Notes: generated by a model not told the origin, from the letters alone. A DNA stretch of 64,000 nt from CAYUJH01 sp964394585 (GCA_964394585.1 CAYMYI010000002.1:49684-113683); one strand, 5' to 3'; counted from the first letter of the stretch, positions 10,601 through 19,731 are shown. Numbers and translations are program-made.

Positions 10601-13213
10601 TCTTTAGTTGATTTTAATGGCGATGGTAACGTAGATGTAACCTACAGTACTTATGGAATCCCAACGTTTTGGAAAATAAGGGCAGGAACTGCCGAGCAGT
10701 TTTTACAACAAGGTACGGTTGATTTCCAGCTATCGCACTTTAAGTGGGCCGATTTTGATGGGGATAACGACCCTGATTTGCTAGTACAGCCGTTAGATTC
10801 TGATTTTGGAGAGTTGCCCGGCATTCGGATATTCGAAAATCAAACGCTTCCTACCCCAAATCGAGCACCGAACACGCCTTCTAACCTCGCTTTTGAATTG
10901 TTTAACAACGAAGTAGTATTGCGCTGGGATGCCGGTAGCGATGCCGAAACAGCGACCGAGGCACTTGCTTATAACATTTATGTTTACAATGCTGCCGATT
11001 CCTTAAATACGAACTTTAACGTTTCGCCTGAATCGGTTTTGGAGGGAAGCCGTACCGTAGCCAACCGTGGAAATGTGGGACAAACCACTAGCTATACCTT
11101 GCGCGGGCTAGAAGAAGGGCAATATTTCTTTGCCGTACAAACTCTTGATGCAGGGCAAGCCGCTTCAGAGTTTAGTCCGGAACTGCCTTTCAGCGTAACC
11201 AATTACCGCCCCGATACTACCCGGTTTTTCCCCAGTGAGCCCGGGCTATTCCAAAAAGTAGCTTGGGGCGACTACGACAGCGATGGCGACTTAGATGTAT
11301 TGATGAGCGGCATAGAAGAAGCCGTAGATGATTTCTTCGCTCAGCCTACTCCTATTGTGCGCATTTTTTCGAATGAAAACGGACAGACTTTACGAGACAT
11401 CACGCCTGCCGATTTTCTACAAATTCAAGGAGGTGTTGCCCAGTGGGTTGACTACAATAACGATGGAAAGTTAGATATCCTCTTAGCAGGAGAAGGTGCC
11501 GGCAATGTTGTTCGAACCCAACTATATAAACAAACCGATGATGGAACCTGGGCTCCGGTAAATGCCAACTTACTCGGCATGACTAACGGTACAGCCGCTT
11601 GGGGCGATTACGACCAAGATGGCGACCCCGATCTTTTCATCAGTGGGCAAGATGAAAGCTTTTCATTCTTTGCTCAACTTTATCGCAACGATGGGAACGA
11701 CTTATTCACGCCTATCGCCACAGAGATTACCCCACTCGCCGATGGCGACGCTACTTGGGAAGATTACAACGGCGATGGAAAACCCGATTTATTGGTAATT
11801 GGAGCGGCAGAAGTAGGGCTTCAGTTAGCATTGCGGACCATTTTATACCAAAACCAGGGGAATGGAATCTTTCAAGAAGTGGCGACTCCACTACCCAATG
11901 TATTTAATGGAGCTGTAGATTGGGCCGACTTCAACGGAGATTCTCATCCCGACATTCTGATTAATGGTGCATTGAATAAAGATGCAAGTAGCCGAACGAG
12001 TAAAGTGTATGCAAACATCAGCGGCGATGTATTCCAAGAAATAACAACTGCCGACCTTCGCGAAGTAAGCGGGCAATCTATTTGGGGCGATTACGACAAC
12101 GATGGAGATAGCGATATCTTACTATACGATCCTAACACACAAGCCACTCATTTGTATCGTAACCAAGAAGGCGATTTTGTAGCGAATACGCTTGGGGTCT
12201 CTCGATTGCAAAGTGGCAACATCAGTTGGACCGACTTCAATGGCGATAATCGACTAGATATTTTCCTAACAGGGGTAGATGCGAATGCTTCGGCACGCGA
12301 TGCGCTCAATCCCAATACCGTATCGCTGTTCAATAGTACGTTAGTAAGTGCCGATTCACCGCCCGATGCCCCTGAGCTTGTAGCAAGCAATACATTAGCC
12401 ACTTTTGCCAGGATTCAGTGGAATGCCATCAACCGTCCTTCGGTGAGTTACAATATCCAACTCAAACGCAACGATACCACCGTAGTAGCGCCACTTGCTG
12501 CCACAGCCACCGGCAAACGTAAAATACTTGCAAGAGGCAATGCCGGTTTCCGTACATTCTACGAAATTGATAGCCTTGCCGATGGGGCATATACTTGGGC
12601 AGTACAAGCCATTTCACCTTCTTACGTCGGAGGGGAGTTCTCCGAAACAGGCACATTCATTATTTGTGATGCCTTTAACCGCCTTGCACCGGTGGAGTTC
12701 TCTATCAATGTAAACCCAGATGAAATAGGCCCTGGAGGGAGCGTAACCTTTACAGCAGATAACCCTAATAACGACATTGTGCGATGGCAGTGGAATTTTG
12801 GCGATAACACTACTGGAGAAGGGCAAACTATACAACATACGTATGAAAACCCCGGGCCATATCCTGTTGTGCTTACCATTACCAATGCCATAGGGTGTGT
12901 GAAAGTGGGGATGCCCGTAGAGCTAAGGGTCAGCGACCGAATTCCCATCCGCATTGCTAATGTAGTAACCCCCAATGGCGATGGACAAAACGATGTTTTA
13001 CAAATTGATAATATCCAAAGCTATCCTGAAAATGAATTTACCGTGCTCAATATGTGGGGGCAAGAGGTGTTCAGTACGCTAAATTATCAAAACGATTGGC
13101 AAGGAGCTGATAAGGACGGCAACCCCTTACCCCCTGGTAACTACATCGTCATCCTAAAACTCAATACTGTTTCTACGGATCCTTTTAAAGAAATCATTAC
13201 GATTGTAAGATAA
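4610..13213 (+). CDS. Giant T9SS type B cargo protein: 14 CUB-like repeats, 2 x (7 FG-GAP + Fn3), PKD
   Basis: About 2867 residues. Possible starts are TTG 4601, ATG 4610 and ATG 4631; all keep a signal peptide beginning MKRFYTLQILF, and 4631 is equally plausible. Residues about 46-1711 hold 14 CUB-like repeats of roughly 115-130 residues, each opening with C-x4-F-x-DPGG-xx-NY and closing with ALTF-x-F-x-SD...GW-x-A...C. Residues about 1727-2077 hold seven FG-GAP/VCBS repeats (WGDYDADGDxD, calcium-binding type), followed by an Fn3-like domain; seven more repeats occupy 2214-2578, again followed by an Fn3-like domain. A PKD domain (about 2694-2774) and a gliding-motility-associated C-terminal domain beginning NVVTPNGDGQND (about 2777-2867) end the protein. 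The last domain marks type IX secretion, type B. Likely a surface adhesin or matrix protein; ligand unknown. Confidence 0.9.
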   Translation: MNLLPSFMKRFYTLQILFTIVLVFGATLGRGQSTEIIMPRDTTITACDVVLLDPGGNGNYPNNIEGYIVRLVPTTPGSYISLSFETFEIEPSNDELYIYDGNFASEEEADELSLVGAFSGLSEQTPGDIIATNATGALTLIFYSDNILNGQGFRIRVGCNFSLAMTDGNLGTLCNTGILNPGGWQDGYAPNTDVTSTVYADNNRQLFLTFPRLDLGEGDSLFVFNGETADDALKIAAYGIGDNTSPVGVLGSNSASALTLRFVSDAQGEGSGFQAFLSCIAGQTLDMRQGLIVRTCGVVFRDPGGNRNYPNLEDEVVVSTFYPQNRGDKLSVNFTTLQIEPPEDFGDGDVEFYDYLEVRDGATEDAPLLARLAGTQTGRPIEATNPEGALTFVFSSDFDINGAGWEAVINCIAPLVMADNQTVSTCDAAFVDPGGADNYPANQDITYTLQSPSTRDQIQVTFNSFDLAEGDTLYVYNGRTTESTLLLSKFHQGDIPPTLFSSNLNRALTFRLVSDAGSTGAGWEASVSCVNSRAFLMQNGRFSVCDASFEDAGGNQNYMPGVTQKMTLFPTTEGDKISIIFNTFHVGDPDFFDEDVLKIYNDTTDNPDALIGEYRGKIDNVFEVVATNPTGALTLVFESDESEQFPGWRARINCESPARMVNGTFNVCDAFFTDPGGSNANYGNNANVITTLLPSDAAQQKVLVSFNSFDLAQGDMLEVYRGTAIDAANLIGTFTGQTLPTALIGDRQSGALTFRFSSNSQGRAPGWDARVTCISKESVIMTNQTFEGCTFQFQDDGGNGVYSNNQTLITTFRPSEAGKQMRVLFNRFSLEEEFDYLRVYNGSEISQENLLAELTGETLPAPITANNAEGILTFEFTSDINTNAFGWDATLTCVAPQPMQTVVQTGCEFFFLDPGGSSDYAPNQSVVQTFTAEQGQLIANFQQIALATGDQLQIFDGVSTNAPLLTTLTAEQNRYFGISTEGSLTFRFISDGFAESAGWEAKLSCWEEFRTCGGTFTDPGGAENYPLDAYLTVTYYPEQEGEQVRVVFKELDLGEDAYLYVYNGEFEDFDKEIIELSSETTTLPVEITSTDETGALTFVFDSEFAATGKGWDADVLCFQPLRMRNFTFNTCSSILQDSGGDINPYQNNENFTATIYPQSQGGGPQANAASAITFQSFDVAIGDTLYIYDGETPSPSALIGAFTGTQKPPFIYATNPTGALTYRFVSDGSNVGTGWQANIDCFTGFFDMQTTVVNTCGLTFRDGGGNASYANNRQDTLTFYPQELGAKLFVNFIEFSVEEDFDYLYLYDGTSAAPESLVGTFSGSTLPDSYTATNAEGALTFVFTSDDIITEEGWTASINCISPLVMQPGTAQTCRSVFYDPGSFNNPYPTNQTITQTIAPSTSGTNLAVTFSEFDLAMGDTLFVYNGTTVSEETLLGAYSGTQATSFLFGDNGALTFQLVARSVQPGEGWTGQIICFNGTLPMQTLAITGCGLNFQDPGGPNNYPNSSEELTVLYPAILGDKVSIDFKSFSLEEGFDSLYVYDGEDQTATLLGAYSGNQSPGKITATNSVGALALYFVSDSDINEEGWTADVTCIRSDAMQNNLVVNACQRIFLDPGGLENYPDNYQGITTFRASEPNRQLKLTFNQFEIDQSDALYIFDGETAEEENLIGVYSGNTSPLTLTSENAAFTFLFVSDGSSNSQGWDALIECISAGRFQNVTPAELDNLRFGDAAWGDYDADGDMDIVAVGWNVTTQQEETKIFRNEGGLSFSIIEAFLIDGVTQSQVVWEDYNQDGYPDITLLGINAAGVPITKVYRNEIQRGDGTFIDIGANLTGLYNGSIAWGDYDQDGDPDLLVAGTDAENSRSMILYRNQKGILEEQSLNLNDFQEQNIHWGDYDADGDLDILTSVWIYKNQTVEDEEPLFKKTQVRAVFDGDIGYSDWADFDADGDLDVFLSFYQDNDATVSNRIYENTGNDDFSTILLTLNQGADESQGGFPSLVDFNGDGNVDVTYSTYGIPTFWKIRAGTAEQFLQQGTVDFQLSHFKWADFDGDNDPDLLVQPLDSDFGELPGIRIFENQTLPTPNRAPNTPSNLAFELFNNEVVLRWDAGSDAETATEALAYNIYVYNAADSLNTNFNVSPESVLEGSRTVANRGNVGQTTSYTLRGLEEGQYFFAVQTLDAGQAASEFSPELPFSVTNYRPDTTRFFPSEPGLFQKVAWGDYDSDGDLDVLMSGIEEAVDDFFAQPTPIVRIFSNENGQTLRDITPADFLQIQGGVAQWVDYNNDGKLDILLAGEGAGNVVRTQLYKQTDDGTWAPVNANLLGMTNGTAAWGDYDQDGDPDLFISGQDESFSFFAQLYRNDGNDLFTPIATEITPLADGDATWEDYNGDGKPDLLVIGAAEVGLQLALRTILYQNQGNGIFQEVATPLPNVFNGAVDWADFNGDSHPDILINGALNKDASSRTSKVYANISGDVFQEITTADLREVSGQSIWGDYDNDGDSDILLYDPNTQATHLYRNQEGDFVANTLGVSRLQSGNISWTDFNGDNRLDIFLTGVDANASARDALNPNTVSLFNSTLVSADSPPDAPELVASNTLATFARIQWNAINRPSVSYNIQLKRNDTTVVAPLAATATGKRKILARGNAGFRTFYEIDSLADGAYTWAVQAISPSYVGGEFSETGTFIICDAFNRLAPVEFSINVNPDEIGPGGSVTFTADNPNNDIVRWQWNFGDNTTGEGQTIQHTYENPGPYPVVLTITNAIGCVKVGMPVELRVSDRIPIRIANVVTPNGDGQNDVLQIDNIQSYPENEFTVLNMWGQEVFSTLNYQNDWQGADKDGNPLPPGNYIVILKLNTVSTDPFKEIITIVR

Positions 13214-13220
13214 ATGCCTT

Positions 13221-14174
13221 ATGAAAACCCTTACCCTCTTTTGCCTTTTTTCGTTCGTTTATATCTCAGCACAAGCACAATTATTGCCCATTTTTACACA
13301 GAAATTGAGTGATAATTTCCTATACGACCCTTCGGTAACCGGGCTTTCGGGCGGTTCGGCAGTATTATCGCATAAACGTTTGTGGAGCGAAGTACAAGGC
13401 GCTCCGGTTACTACGTTTGCTTCGGCTCACACTCGGCTAAAACAAGATCGGCTTGGCATAGGAGGCTCTATTTATTATGAAGAGGCAAATATATTCCAAA
13501 ATGCTCACGCCTCTCTGAGTGCAGCATACCATCTGCCGCTCAACGAAGCAATGGGTCTTTCATTTGGTTTGGCTGGGGAAGCGTACCAAACGCGCTTGAA
13601 TACAAACGGAAAGTATATTCCCGATGCAACCGACCAACTGCTTACCAACTTCGACGACGGAATTAAAGCAGACGTTTCTTTCGGGATGAATCTCCACCAC
13701 TCCCTGTTTCGAGTAGGTGCTTCAGTAAACCGATTGACCGTTGCCTTTGATAGCGATAAACAGACAACAAGTCTACTGACAAGTTTTGCTACTTTGTACG
13801 CTTCGAGCTTCTTGCCCGTGCGCGACGGCTTAGATCGGCTTGAGCCTTCGTTGGTATATCGGCAGCAATTTGGCAGCGAAGGGCAGCTCGACGCCATGCT
13901 TTTTTACGACTACAAACAAACCATCATTTTTGGGGCAAGCTATCGCACCGGGGGCATTGTAGGGTTGAGCACAGGATATAATTTTGAAAATCGGTTGGTT
14001 TTAGGGTTTACCTACGAAATGCTCACCGGCGATTTTAGCAACCAAGTAGGGGCTTCCTACGAGTTTGTGGTGCGATTCAACTTCAATAAGCAGTATTACG
14101 AATCGAAAACGCGAACTACTCGACCGTTAAAATCATCTACTTTCGAAAAGAAGCAAATAGAAAAAGAACGATAG
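13221..14174 (+). CDS. PorP/SprF family outer-membrane protein
   Basis: The 317-residue product has a signal peptide (ending ISAQAQ near residue 20) and the PorP/SprF N-terminal pattern, with FLYDPSVTGLSGGSAVLSHK around residues 34-53, then alternating beta-strand-like segments to the C-terminus. PorP/SprF proteins are outer-membrane partners of the T9SS; those encoded beside type B cargo are needed for secretion or surface attachment of that cargo (for example SprF for SprB). The gene begins 7 bases after the giant CUB protein stop, so the two form one transcript and very likely one functional pair. The C-terminal tail after about residue 290 is basic and unusual for a barrel end (ESKTRTTRPLK...), perhaps a periplasmic extension. 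Confidence 0.88.
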   Translation: MKTLTLFCLFSFVYISAQAQLLPIFTQKLSDNFLYDPSVTGLSGGSAVLSHKRLWSEVQGAPVTTFASAHTRLKQDRLGIGGSIYYEEANIFQNAHASLSAAYHLPLNEAMGLSFGLAGEAYQTRLNTNGKYIPDATDQLLTNFDDGIKADVSFGMNLHHSLFRVGASVNRLTVAFDSDKQTTSLLTSFATLYASSFLPVRDGLDRLEPSLVYRQQFGSEGQLDAMLFYDYKQTIIFGASYRTGGIVGLSTGYNFENRLVLGFTYEMLTGDFSNQVGASYEFVVRFNFNKQYYESKTRTTRPLKSSTFEKKQIEKER

Positions 14175-14396
14175 AGCATAAGGGAGGCGGTATACCGCTA
14201 GATTTAGCATAGAAGTAGAGGATGCACTCCGTATGCGACCACCATTGCCCACTAGCGGACGCCTCGTAGGTGAAAGAAGGCGGGAGTATACTTGTAAAGT
14301 ATTGATAATCATATAATAAAAAAGAGAGGAGTCAGAATTGAAAGTTCTAGTAAGTGGCACTTTATTTTTCTTCATATTGACTAAACCCTTACTACG

Positions 14397-16763
14397 ATGA
14401 TTCAACACGGCTTTAAAATCTTCTTTCGCAATGTTTGGCGCTATAAATCCTACACGGCAATTAACGTCGTAGGGTTGGCAATAGGTCTTAGCTGCGCTAT
14501 GCTCATTTTTCTTTGGATTCAAGATGAGTTACGCTACGATACCTTTCACAAAGATGCTGACCGAATTTTTCAAATCCATCGAGAAATTACCCGCAATAAT
14601 GGAGAAGTCTTGATATCTGCAGGTCAAAATGGACTTATCGCTCAAGCGCTAATGGACGAGATTCCTGAAGTAGAGATGGCGGTAACTACTTCGGTAAATT
14701 GGCAAGCACCGCTACAATTCAGATACGAAGAAACCCTCGTACAACGAACCGGGGTAATGGCAGATAGCCTTTGGTTTGAGATGTTCAGTTTCCCGCTAAT
14801 CGAAGGTGACCCCACACAAGCCCTCGACGATCCCAGCTCAATTACCTTGTCAGAAAGCTTAGCAACTGCTTTGTTTGGTTCAGTAGCACAGGCAATCGGG
14901 CAAACCCTCACAGTACTCGATTTTAACCAAGATTTTAAGGTTACGGGTATATTTAAAGATATCCCAGAGCATTCTACCATTCAAGCCGATTATGTAATTC
15001 CTTTCCGCTTTTTTGCCAACCAGCAAAATTGGGTGCATCAGTGGGGTAATCATGCATTTTATACCTATTTAAAATTGCATGAAGGAGTTGAGGTAGCGCA
15101 AGCTAGTGCTAAAATGGAAGCGATAGCCCACAATAAATCGGAGTACTCTCAATACGATATTTTCTTACACCCTATGAAAAAATGGCGACTCTAGACCGAA
15201 TTTGACGATAGCCGACAAGCGAGCGGTCGCATTGTGTATATCTATTTGTTTTCGTTAGTAGCGGCTTTTGTAGTGCTAATCGCCTGTGTAAATTTCATGA
15301 ATTTGGCAACGGCACGCGCGACTAAACGATCGTTAGAAGTAGGCATAAAAAAGGTAGTAGGAGCACATAGGAAATTATTGATCACTCAGTTTTTGGTAGA
15401 AGCTTTTGCTATTACGGTATTAGCCACTATGGTATCGGTACTTATTTCAGAATTATTGCTACCTACCTTTAACGAAATCACAGGAAAAAGCATGACCTTC
15501 CCTTTTACCTCTCCTTTGTTTCTAGGGAGCGTTTGTATGCTGATTGCCCTTACTACGCTCATGGCGGGGGGATATCCGGCATTTTACCTTTCATCGTTTA
15601 GCCCTAGTGTAGTGTTAAAAGGAAACAATAAGCTGCAAAGTAAAAGCCGATTGCGTCAGGTATTGGTAGTTACCCAATTTACGCTTTCTACAATCTTAAT
15701 TATTGGCACAGTTGGTATTTTCAAACAGATTCACTACATCAACCATAAAAACTTAGGGCTCGATAAAGAAAATGTAATAGGTTTTTCAACGCGGCAAGGC
15801 ATTAATGAAAGGGTACAGTCGTTTCGGCAGGAAGCCCTGGCGATTCCCGGTGTAGAGCAAATAACCTTTGCGAGCGATAACCCTATTATGATTCAGAGCA
15901 CTACGGGCGATCCTACATGGCATGGGAAAGACCCTAACGAAGATGCAAATTTTTCGATTACCAGTGTCGATTTCGATTACCTGAAAACCTTTAAAATCCC
16001 CTTAAAATTAGGCCGCGATTACGACCCTGCACTTTCTACGGATACCACAAGCTGCCTCATTAACGAAAAAACAGCCGCTATTTTAGGCTTTGATAACCCA
16101 ATTGGGGAAGAATTGTGGTTTTGGGGCGATACTGGGCGTATTATAGGAGTGGTAGAAGATTTCCACCATAACTCAATACACAACCCGATTGAACCTTTAA
16201 TTATCCGAATTGCGCGCCGCAACCCGCCACAAGGCGCTTTTGTCCGTATTGCAAGAGGCACTACGAAAGAAACGTTGGCATCGATAGAGGAACTTTTTAA
16301 AAAGTATGATCCTGAATATGCTTTCGATTATAATTTTTTAGACGAACTACACAAAGCCAATTATAAAAGTGAATTGATGGTAGGGCAGATTGCAAATTAT
16401 TTTGCATTCATAGCCATTTTTATTTCATGCTTGGGGCTACTTGGGCTTTCCTCGTTTATGGCAGAACAACGCAATAAGGAAATTGGCGTACGGAAAGTGA
16501 TGGGAGCAACGGTATCTTCTATACTTATTTTGTTTTCAAAAGGGTTTATTCATTTAATTGCGATTTCGTTTTTATTAGCAATTCCTTTTGGATATTACAT
16601 GTTAGAGGAGTTTTTGGAAAACTTTGCCTATAGAACAAGCATCGGTGTGGAAGTGTACCTTTTGGTAGGTGTAGGAACTATTACCCTTGCATGGCTCACT
16701 ACAGCCTTCCAATCGATAAAAGCAGCGCGGAAAAATCCTGTAGAAATACTACGGTATGAGTAA
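14397..16763 (+). pseudogene. MacB/FtsX-type ABC transporter permease with an in-frame TAG stop
   Basis: Codons 1-265 (14397-15191) encode the N-terminal transmembrane segment and the periplasmic MacB-type core domain. The reading frame then meets TAG at 15192-15194. Translation continues in the same frame without shift from 15195 to 16763, giving the FtsX membrane domains (FSLVAAFVVLIACVNFMNLA, then a second FtsX domain near the C-terminus with GVRKVMGATVSSIL). Removing the stop yields about 788 residues, the usual size of Bacteroidota permeases of this type. Homologues generally have WRLY at this place and here it reads WRL-stop-TEF, so a Tyr codon to TAG change is the simplest explanation. 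It could be a true nonsense mutation, a sequence error, or readthrough. No ATPase gene lies nearby; a TolC-like gene follows 149 bases later. Confidence 0.85.
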
Positions 16764-16866
16764 AACTTAGGATACTCCTTAACAAAAATCTCTAAACGAA
16801 GCTTCTTTTATTTTTTGCGCCTCACCACTTTATGGTTCATATTTACCGCTAATAAAGTTTCCCTAC

Positions 16867-16874
16867 TACTTTTG
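16867..16874 (+). promoter_or_regulatory. Possible -7 element (TACTTTTG) ahead of the TolC-like gene
   Basis: TACTTTTG matches the Bacteroidota TAnnTTTG -7 element exactly and lies about 40 bases before the TolC-like ATG at 16913. No clear TTTG is seen 19 bases further upstream, so only the -7 half is supported. Weak evidence taken alone. Confidence 0.3.
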
Positions 16875-16912
16875 CCAGAATCGCATAAAATTGCGGAATA
16901 ACCTTTTTTTCT

Positions 16913-18382
16913 ATGAGACATCTAGTAACAACTATTTTCCTGAGTTTACTGTGTAGTACACAGGGTATATGGGCGCAAAGTTCCAATACAAGTGCACAGC
17001 CGTGGTCATTAACCGATTGTTTAGACTACGCCATTGCCAATAATTTGCAAATAAAGTCGCAAGACTTAACCGTAGAGCAGCAACGGCTGCAACTCGTACA
17101 ATCGAAACACAGCCGATACCCAAACCTAAATGGTAACGTGGGGCACAACTACAATTGGGGCCGTTCTTTCGACGTGTTTACCAATGCTCCGGTAACAGAA
17201 CGTGTGCAATCAAATAGTTTTTCACTCAGTTCTTCGGTAGTATTGTTCGATGGTTTTCGCATTACGAATACTATTAAACAGAACGACGTTCGCTTAGAAC
17301 AGACTGAATTCGATTTAGAAGAACAAAAAAACACCCTACAGATAAACGTAATTACCGGTTACGTAACGGTGCTATTTAACAAAGAAAACCTAGCGAATGC
17401 TCAGCGGTTGTACCAAAACTCTTTGAACCAACTAGAGCGCACCGAAAAATTGGTAAAATCGGGTGTATTACCTCAAACAAATTTGCTCGATTTAAAATCG
17501 CAAAATGCTAACGATAAGCTCCAAGTAGTGCAAAACGAAAACGCGCTACAGTTATCGCTACTTCAATTGGCACAGTTGCTACAACTTCCGCAAGAACAAA
17601 TTGCTGATTTTGATATCATAATACCCGAACTGCCCTCAGCGAGTACAGCCGTAATTGCCGAATCGGTAGAAGAAGTATACCAAACGGCAGAAAGCAGTAT
17701 GCCTGAAGTGCAAAGTGCTGACTTAGGTGTGCAAAGTGCTGAGTTAGGCATCAAAATAGCCCAAGCTAATTATTACCCTACCCTTACGCTTTCAGGTAGT
17801 ATCAGTACGTTTTATTCCAGCGCACAGGATGTCCAAGTGGTAGGGCAAACCCCCACAGGAGAAGTCAATACTGTAGAAATTGGGTATGTAAACGACCCCA
17901 CCGGTCGGCTTCCTGTTTTTTCAGATGTTCCACAAACCGAATTGCAATTTGCCGATTTTACCTTTGCCGATCAGTTAGACGAAAGTTTGCGGAGAGGTTT
18001 TGGGTTCAACCTGTCTATCCCCATTTACAACCGCCATCAAGCGAAAACAGCTGTTGCAAATGCACAAGTTCAACGTGAACAAGCCCGTGTAACCGCCGCT
18101 ATTACCCGCAATCAGTTACGCCAAACTGTGGAAACTGCCTATTACGATGTGTTAGCAGCAATTAACACATACAGTGCAAACCAGCAACGAGTAGATGCTA
18201 CGCAAGAAACGTTTAGAGTAACTGAAAAGCAATACAATGCAGGAGCAGCCAACATTACCGATTACCAAGTGGCACGAAATAATTTGTCAAATGCACAAGC
18301 CGATCTAATCCGAGCGAAATACGACTTACTCTTCCGTCAGAAAATTTTAGATTTCTATTTAGGACGAGAATTAAAGTTCTAA
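16913..18382 (+). CDS. TolC family outer membrane efflux protein
   Basis: The 489-residue protein has a signal peptide ending WAQ near residue 22, then WSLTDCLDYAIANNLQIK, the usual opening of Bacteroidota OEP/TolC proteins. Two OEP repeats with long coiled-coil helices follow (roughly 30-230 and 250-480), separated by a loop near residues 300-340 that is rich in Val, Gly and Thr and resembles the extended beta-loop of this lineage. TolC-like trimers form outer-membrane exit ducts for tripartite efflux or type I secretion. The MacB/FtsX-like permease just upstream is a plausible partner, but neither an adaptor nor an ATPase gene is present here. It converges on the M28 peptidase gene with three bases between the stops. 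Confidence 0.9.
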   Translation: MRHLVTTIFLSLLCSTQGIWAQSSNTSAQPWSLTDCLDYAIANNLQIKSQDLTVEQQRLQLVQSKHSRYPNLNGNVGHNYNWGRSFDVFTNAPVTERVQSNSFSLSSSVVLFDGFRITNTIKQNDVRLEQTEFDLEEQKNTLQINVITGYVTVLFNKENLANAQRLYQNSLNQLERTEKLVKSGVLPQTNLLDLKSQNANDKLQVVQNENALQLSLLQLAQLLQLPQEQIADFDIIIPELPSASTAVIAESVEEVYQTAESSMPEVQSADLGVQSAELGIKIAQANYYPTLTLSGSISTFYSSAQDVQVVGQTPTGEVNTVEIGYVNDPTGRLPVFSDVPQTELQFADFTFADQLDESLRRGFGFNLSIPIYNRHQAKTAVANAQVQREQARVTAAITRNQLRQTVETAYYDVLAAINTYSANQQRVDATQETFRVTEKQYNAGAANITDYQVARNNLSNAQADLIRAKYDLLFRQKILDFYLGRELKF

Positions 18383-18385
18383 TCG

Positions 18386-19660
18386 TTACCGATAGAGCTG
18401 TTCGAGTGCTAACAACAATTTGAAACTATCTTGAAATTCGCTCAAGGGTACAGGGGGGTGGTCGTTCACATCGTGATAATGCGGCCACTCACCTTGTAGA
18501 TAGATGAAAAAGCACTTCACACCGTTTTTATAGAAAAAATAATGGTCGGAGTTGGCAGCCTCGCCCCGCGCTGCAATGTTAGTTAAAAGGTCTGTGTTTT
18601 GATTTGCAGCTACAAATTGCTCAAAATCTTCTTTAAAAATGCTGCCATTTACGAACGTGGCTCCTTTTTCGCCGGTGGCAAATAGGTCTAGGTTAAACAG
18701 AACCTTGATACGTTCGAGAGGGAAAAACGGATTTTCCGTGTAAAAACGAGAACCTACCAAGCCTGCCTCTTCCCCACCAAAGGCTATGAATGCGACAGAA
18801 TGCGTAGGAGGGTTTCGCTGATACCAATGCGCAAGCTCAAGCAACATGGCAACGCCACTGGCATTATCGTTTGCACCGGGGAAATAGACTTCTTTGCCAA
18901 TTCCCCCCAAGTGGTCGTAGTGTGCAGTATACACTACAAACGAATCGGGTTGTATCGTTCCCGGCACGTAGCCCACTACGTTCCAAGCCGTGTACGATTG
19001 TAATAACTGAGCTTCTATTTCAAAGGTAACTTTTTCTTTATGAGATGATAAGGCATTGAATACATCGGATTGTACCTTGAAGCATGGCGTTGGATATTGG
19101 AAAGGTGCTAAAGAATGAGTGAGTTTTGGGGTGCGAAACAAAATTGCTTTTGCTGAAAATAACTGTTGCAACGCTTGCCGCGAGAGCCGGCGAAAAAGCG
19201 CTTCATGTGCAGCATCGAGTGCTATAATAGATTTTTCGAGAGAAGCATGGGTTTTCAGAAGCGAGTCGAGTTGATGGGCATCTATACTACTGAGAGTATC
19301 GAGGCGGAGCAACCTGCCTTTGGCAGCACCACTTGCCGAAGCGGCATGGGGGATAAAATCAATACCGAGCTGAAGCAATTGTTTGTCGATTTGTAGCACA
19401 CACGCAGAGGGATAGGTGTTTACATCGAGGGTAAAAGCTTGCTCATAGGTTTGACTAGAGAATGCGGAGAGCCCTATCTCTTTGTATTGTTGAACAAGAT
19501 ATTCAGCGGCAAGCCCTGCGCCTTCTTGCGTATATCCTCTACCAAAGAACGAAGAACTACAAAGGGTATCAATGGTTTGTGTTACCCTTTGCATATCTTG
19601 AGCCTGTATAGGTAAGCTCAAAACTATACTTAAGATTGATAGTATGGTTGCTAGTTTCAT
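18386..19660 (-). CDS. M28 family zinc peptidase (secreted)
   Basis: The 424-residue product has a signal peptide (ending PIQAQ, about residue 21). The C-terminal half is an M28 peptidase: H247 and D249 in TAHYDHLGG, bridging D265 in GANDNASGV, catalytic/ligand E297-E298 in FGGEEAG, D325 in NLDLFATG and H396 in the final WPHYHDVND segment. All expected di-zinc ligands are present, so it should be an active aminopeptidase or related exopeptidase in the periplasm or outside the cell. The N-terminal domain (about 25-215) is a less conserved region like the PA-type insert of the family. It lies downstream of pgk but a hairpin terminator separates them, so it probably has its own promoter. Confidence 0.9.
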   Translation of the reverse strand: MKLATILSILSIVLSLPIQAQDMQRVTQTIDTLCSSSFFGRGYTQEGAGLAAEYLVQQYKEIGLSAFSSQTYEQAFTLDVNTYPSACVLQIDKQLLQLGIDFIPHAASASGAAKGRLLRLDTLSSIDAHQLDSLLKTHASLEKSIIALDAAHEALFRRLSRQALQQLFSAKAILFRTPKLTHSLAPFQYPTPCFKVQSDVFNALSSHKEKVTFEIEAQLLQSYTAWNVVGYVPGTIQPDSFVVYTAHYDHLGGIGKEVYFPGANDNASGVAMLLELAHWYQRNPPTHSVAFIAFGGEEAGLVGSRFYTENPFFPLERIKVLFNLDLFATGEKGATFVNGSIFKEDFEQFVAANQNTDLLTNIAARGEAANSDHYFFYKNGVKCFFIYLQGEWPHYHDVNDHPPVPLSEFQDSFKLLLALEQLYR

Positions 19661-19679
19661 TGTAAAAACAGTAAAAATA

Positions 19680-19703
19680 ATGCTGCCTACTTGTAGGCAG
19701 CAT
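19680..19703 (-). terminator. Rho-independent terminator of pgk
   Basis: A perfect inverted repeat (ATGCTGCCTA / TAGGCAGCAT with a 4-base loop) is followed on the minus strand by TATTTTTAC. It lies 29 bases past the pgk stop and ahead of the M28 peptidase start. Confidence 0.8.
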
Positions 19704-19731
19704 AGAAGATAATCTGATTGGAAAGATGGAT

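Noticed and set aside
14186..14199. GCGGTATACCGC palindrome after the PorP/SprF-like gene as a terminator
   Set aside because: The stem is short, has no loop and no T-run follows, so it cannot be called a terminator.
15234..16763. Open frame starting at GTG 15234 read as an independent permease gene
   Set aside because: It is in the same frame as the upstream part and lacks the N-terminal half; it is better explained as the rest of one gene interrupted by TAG.
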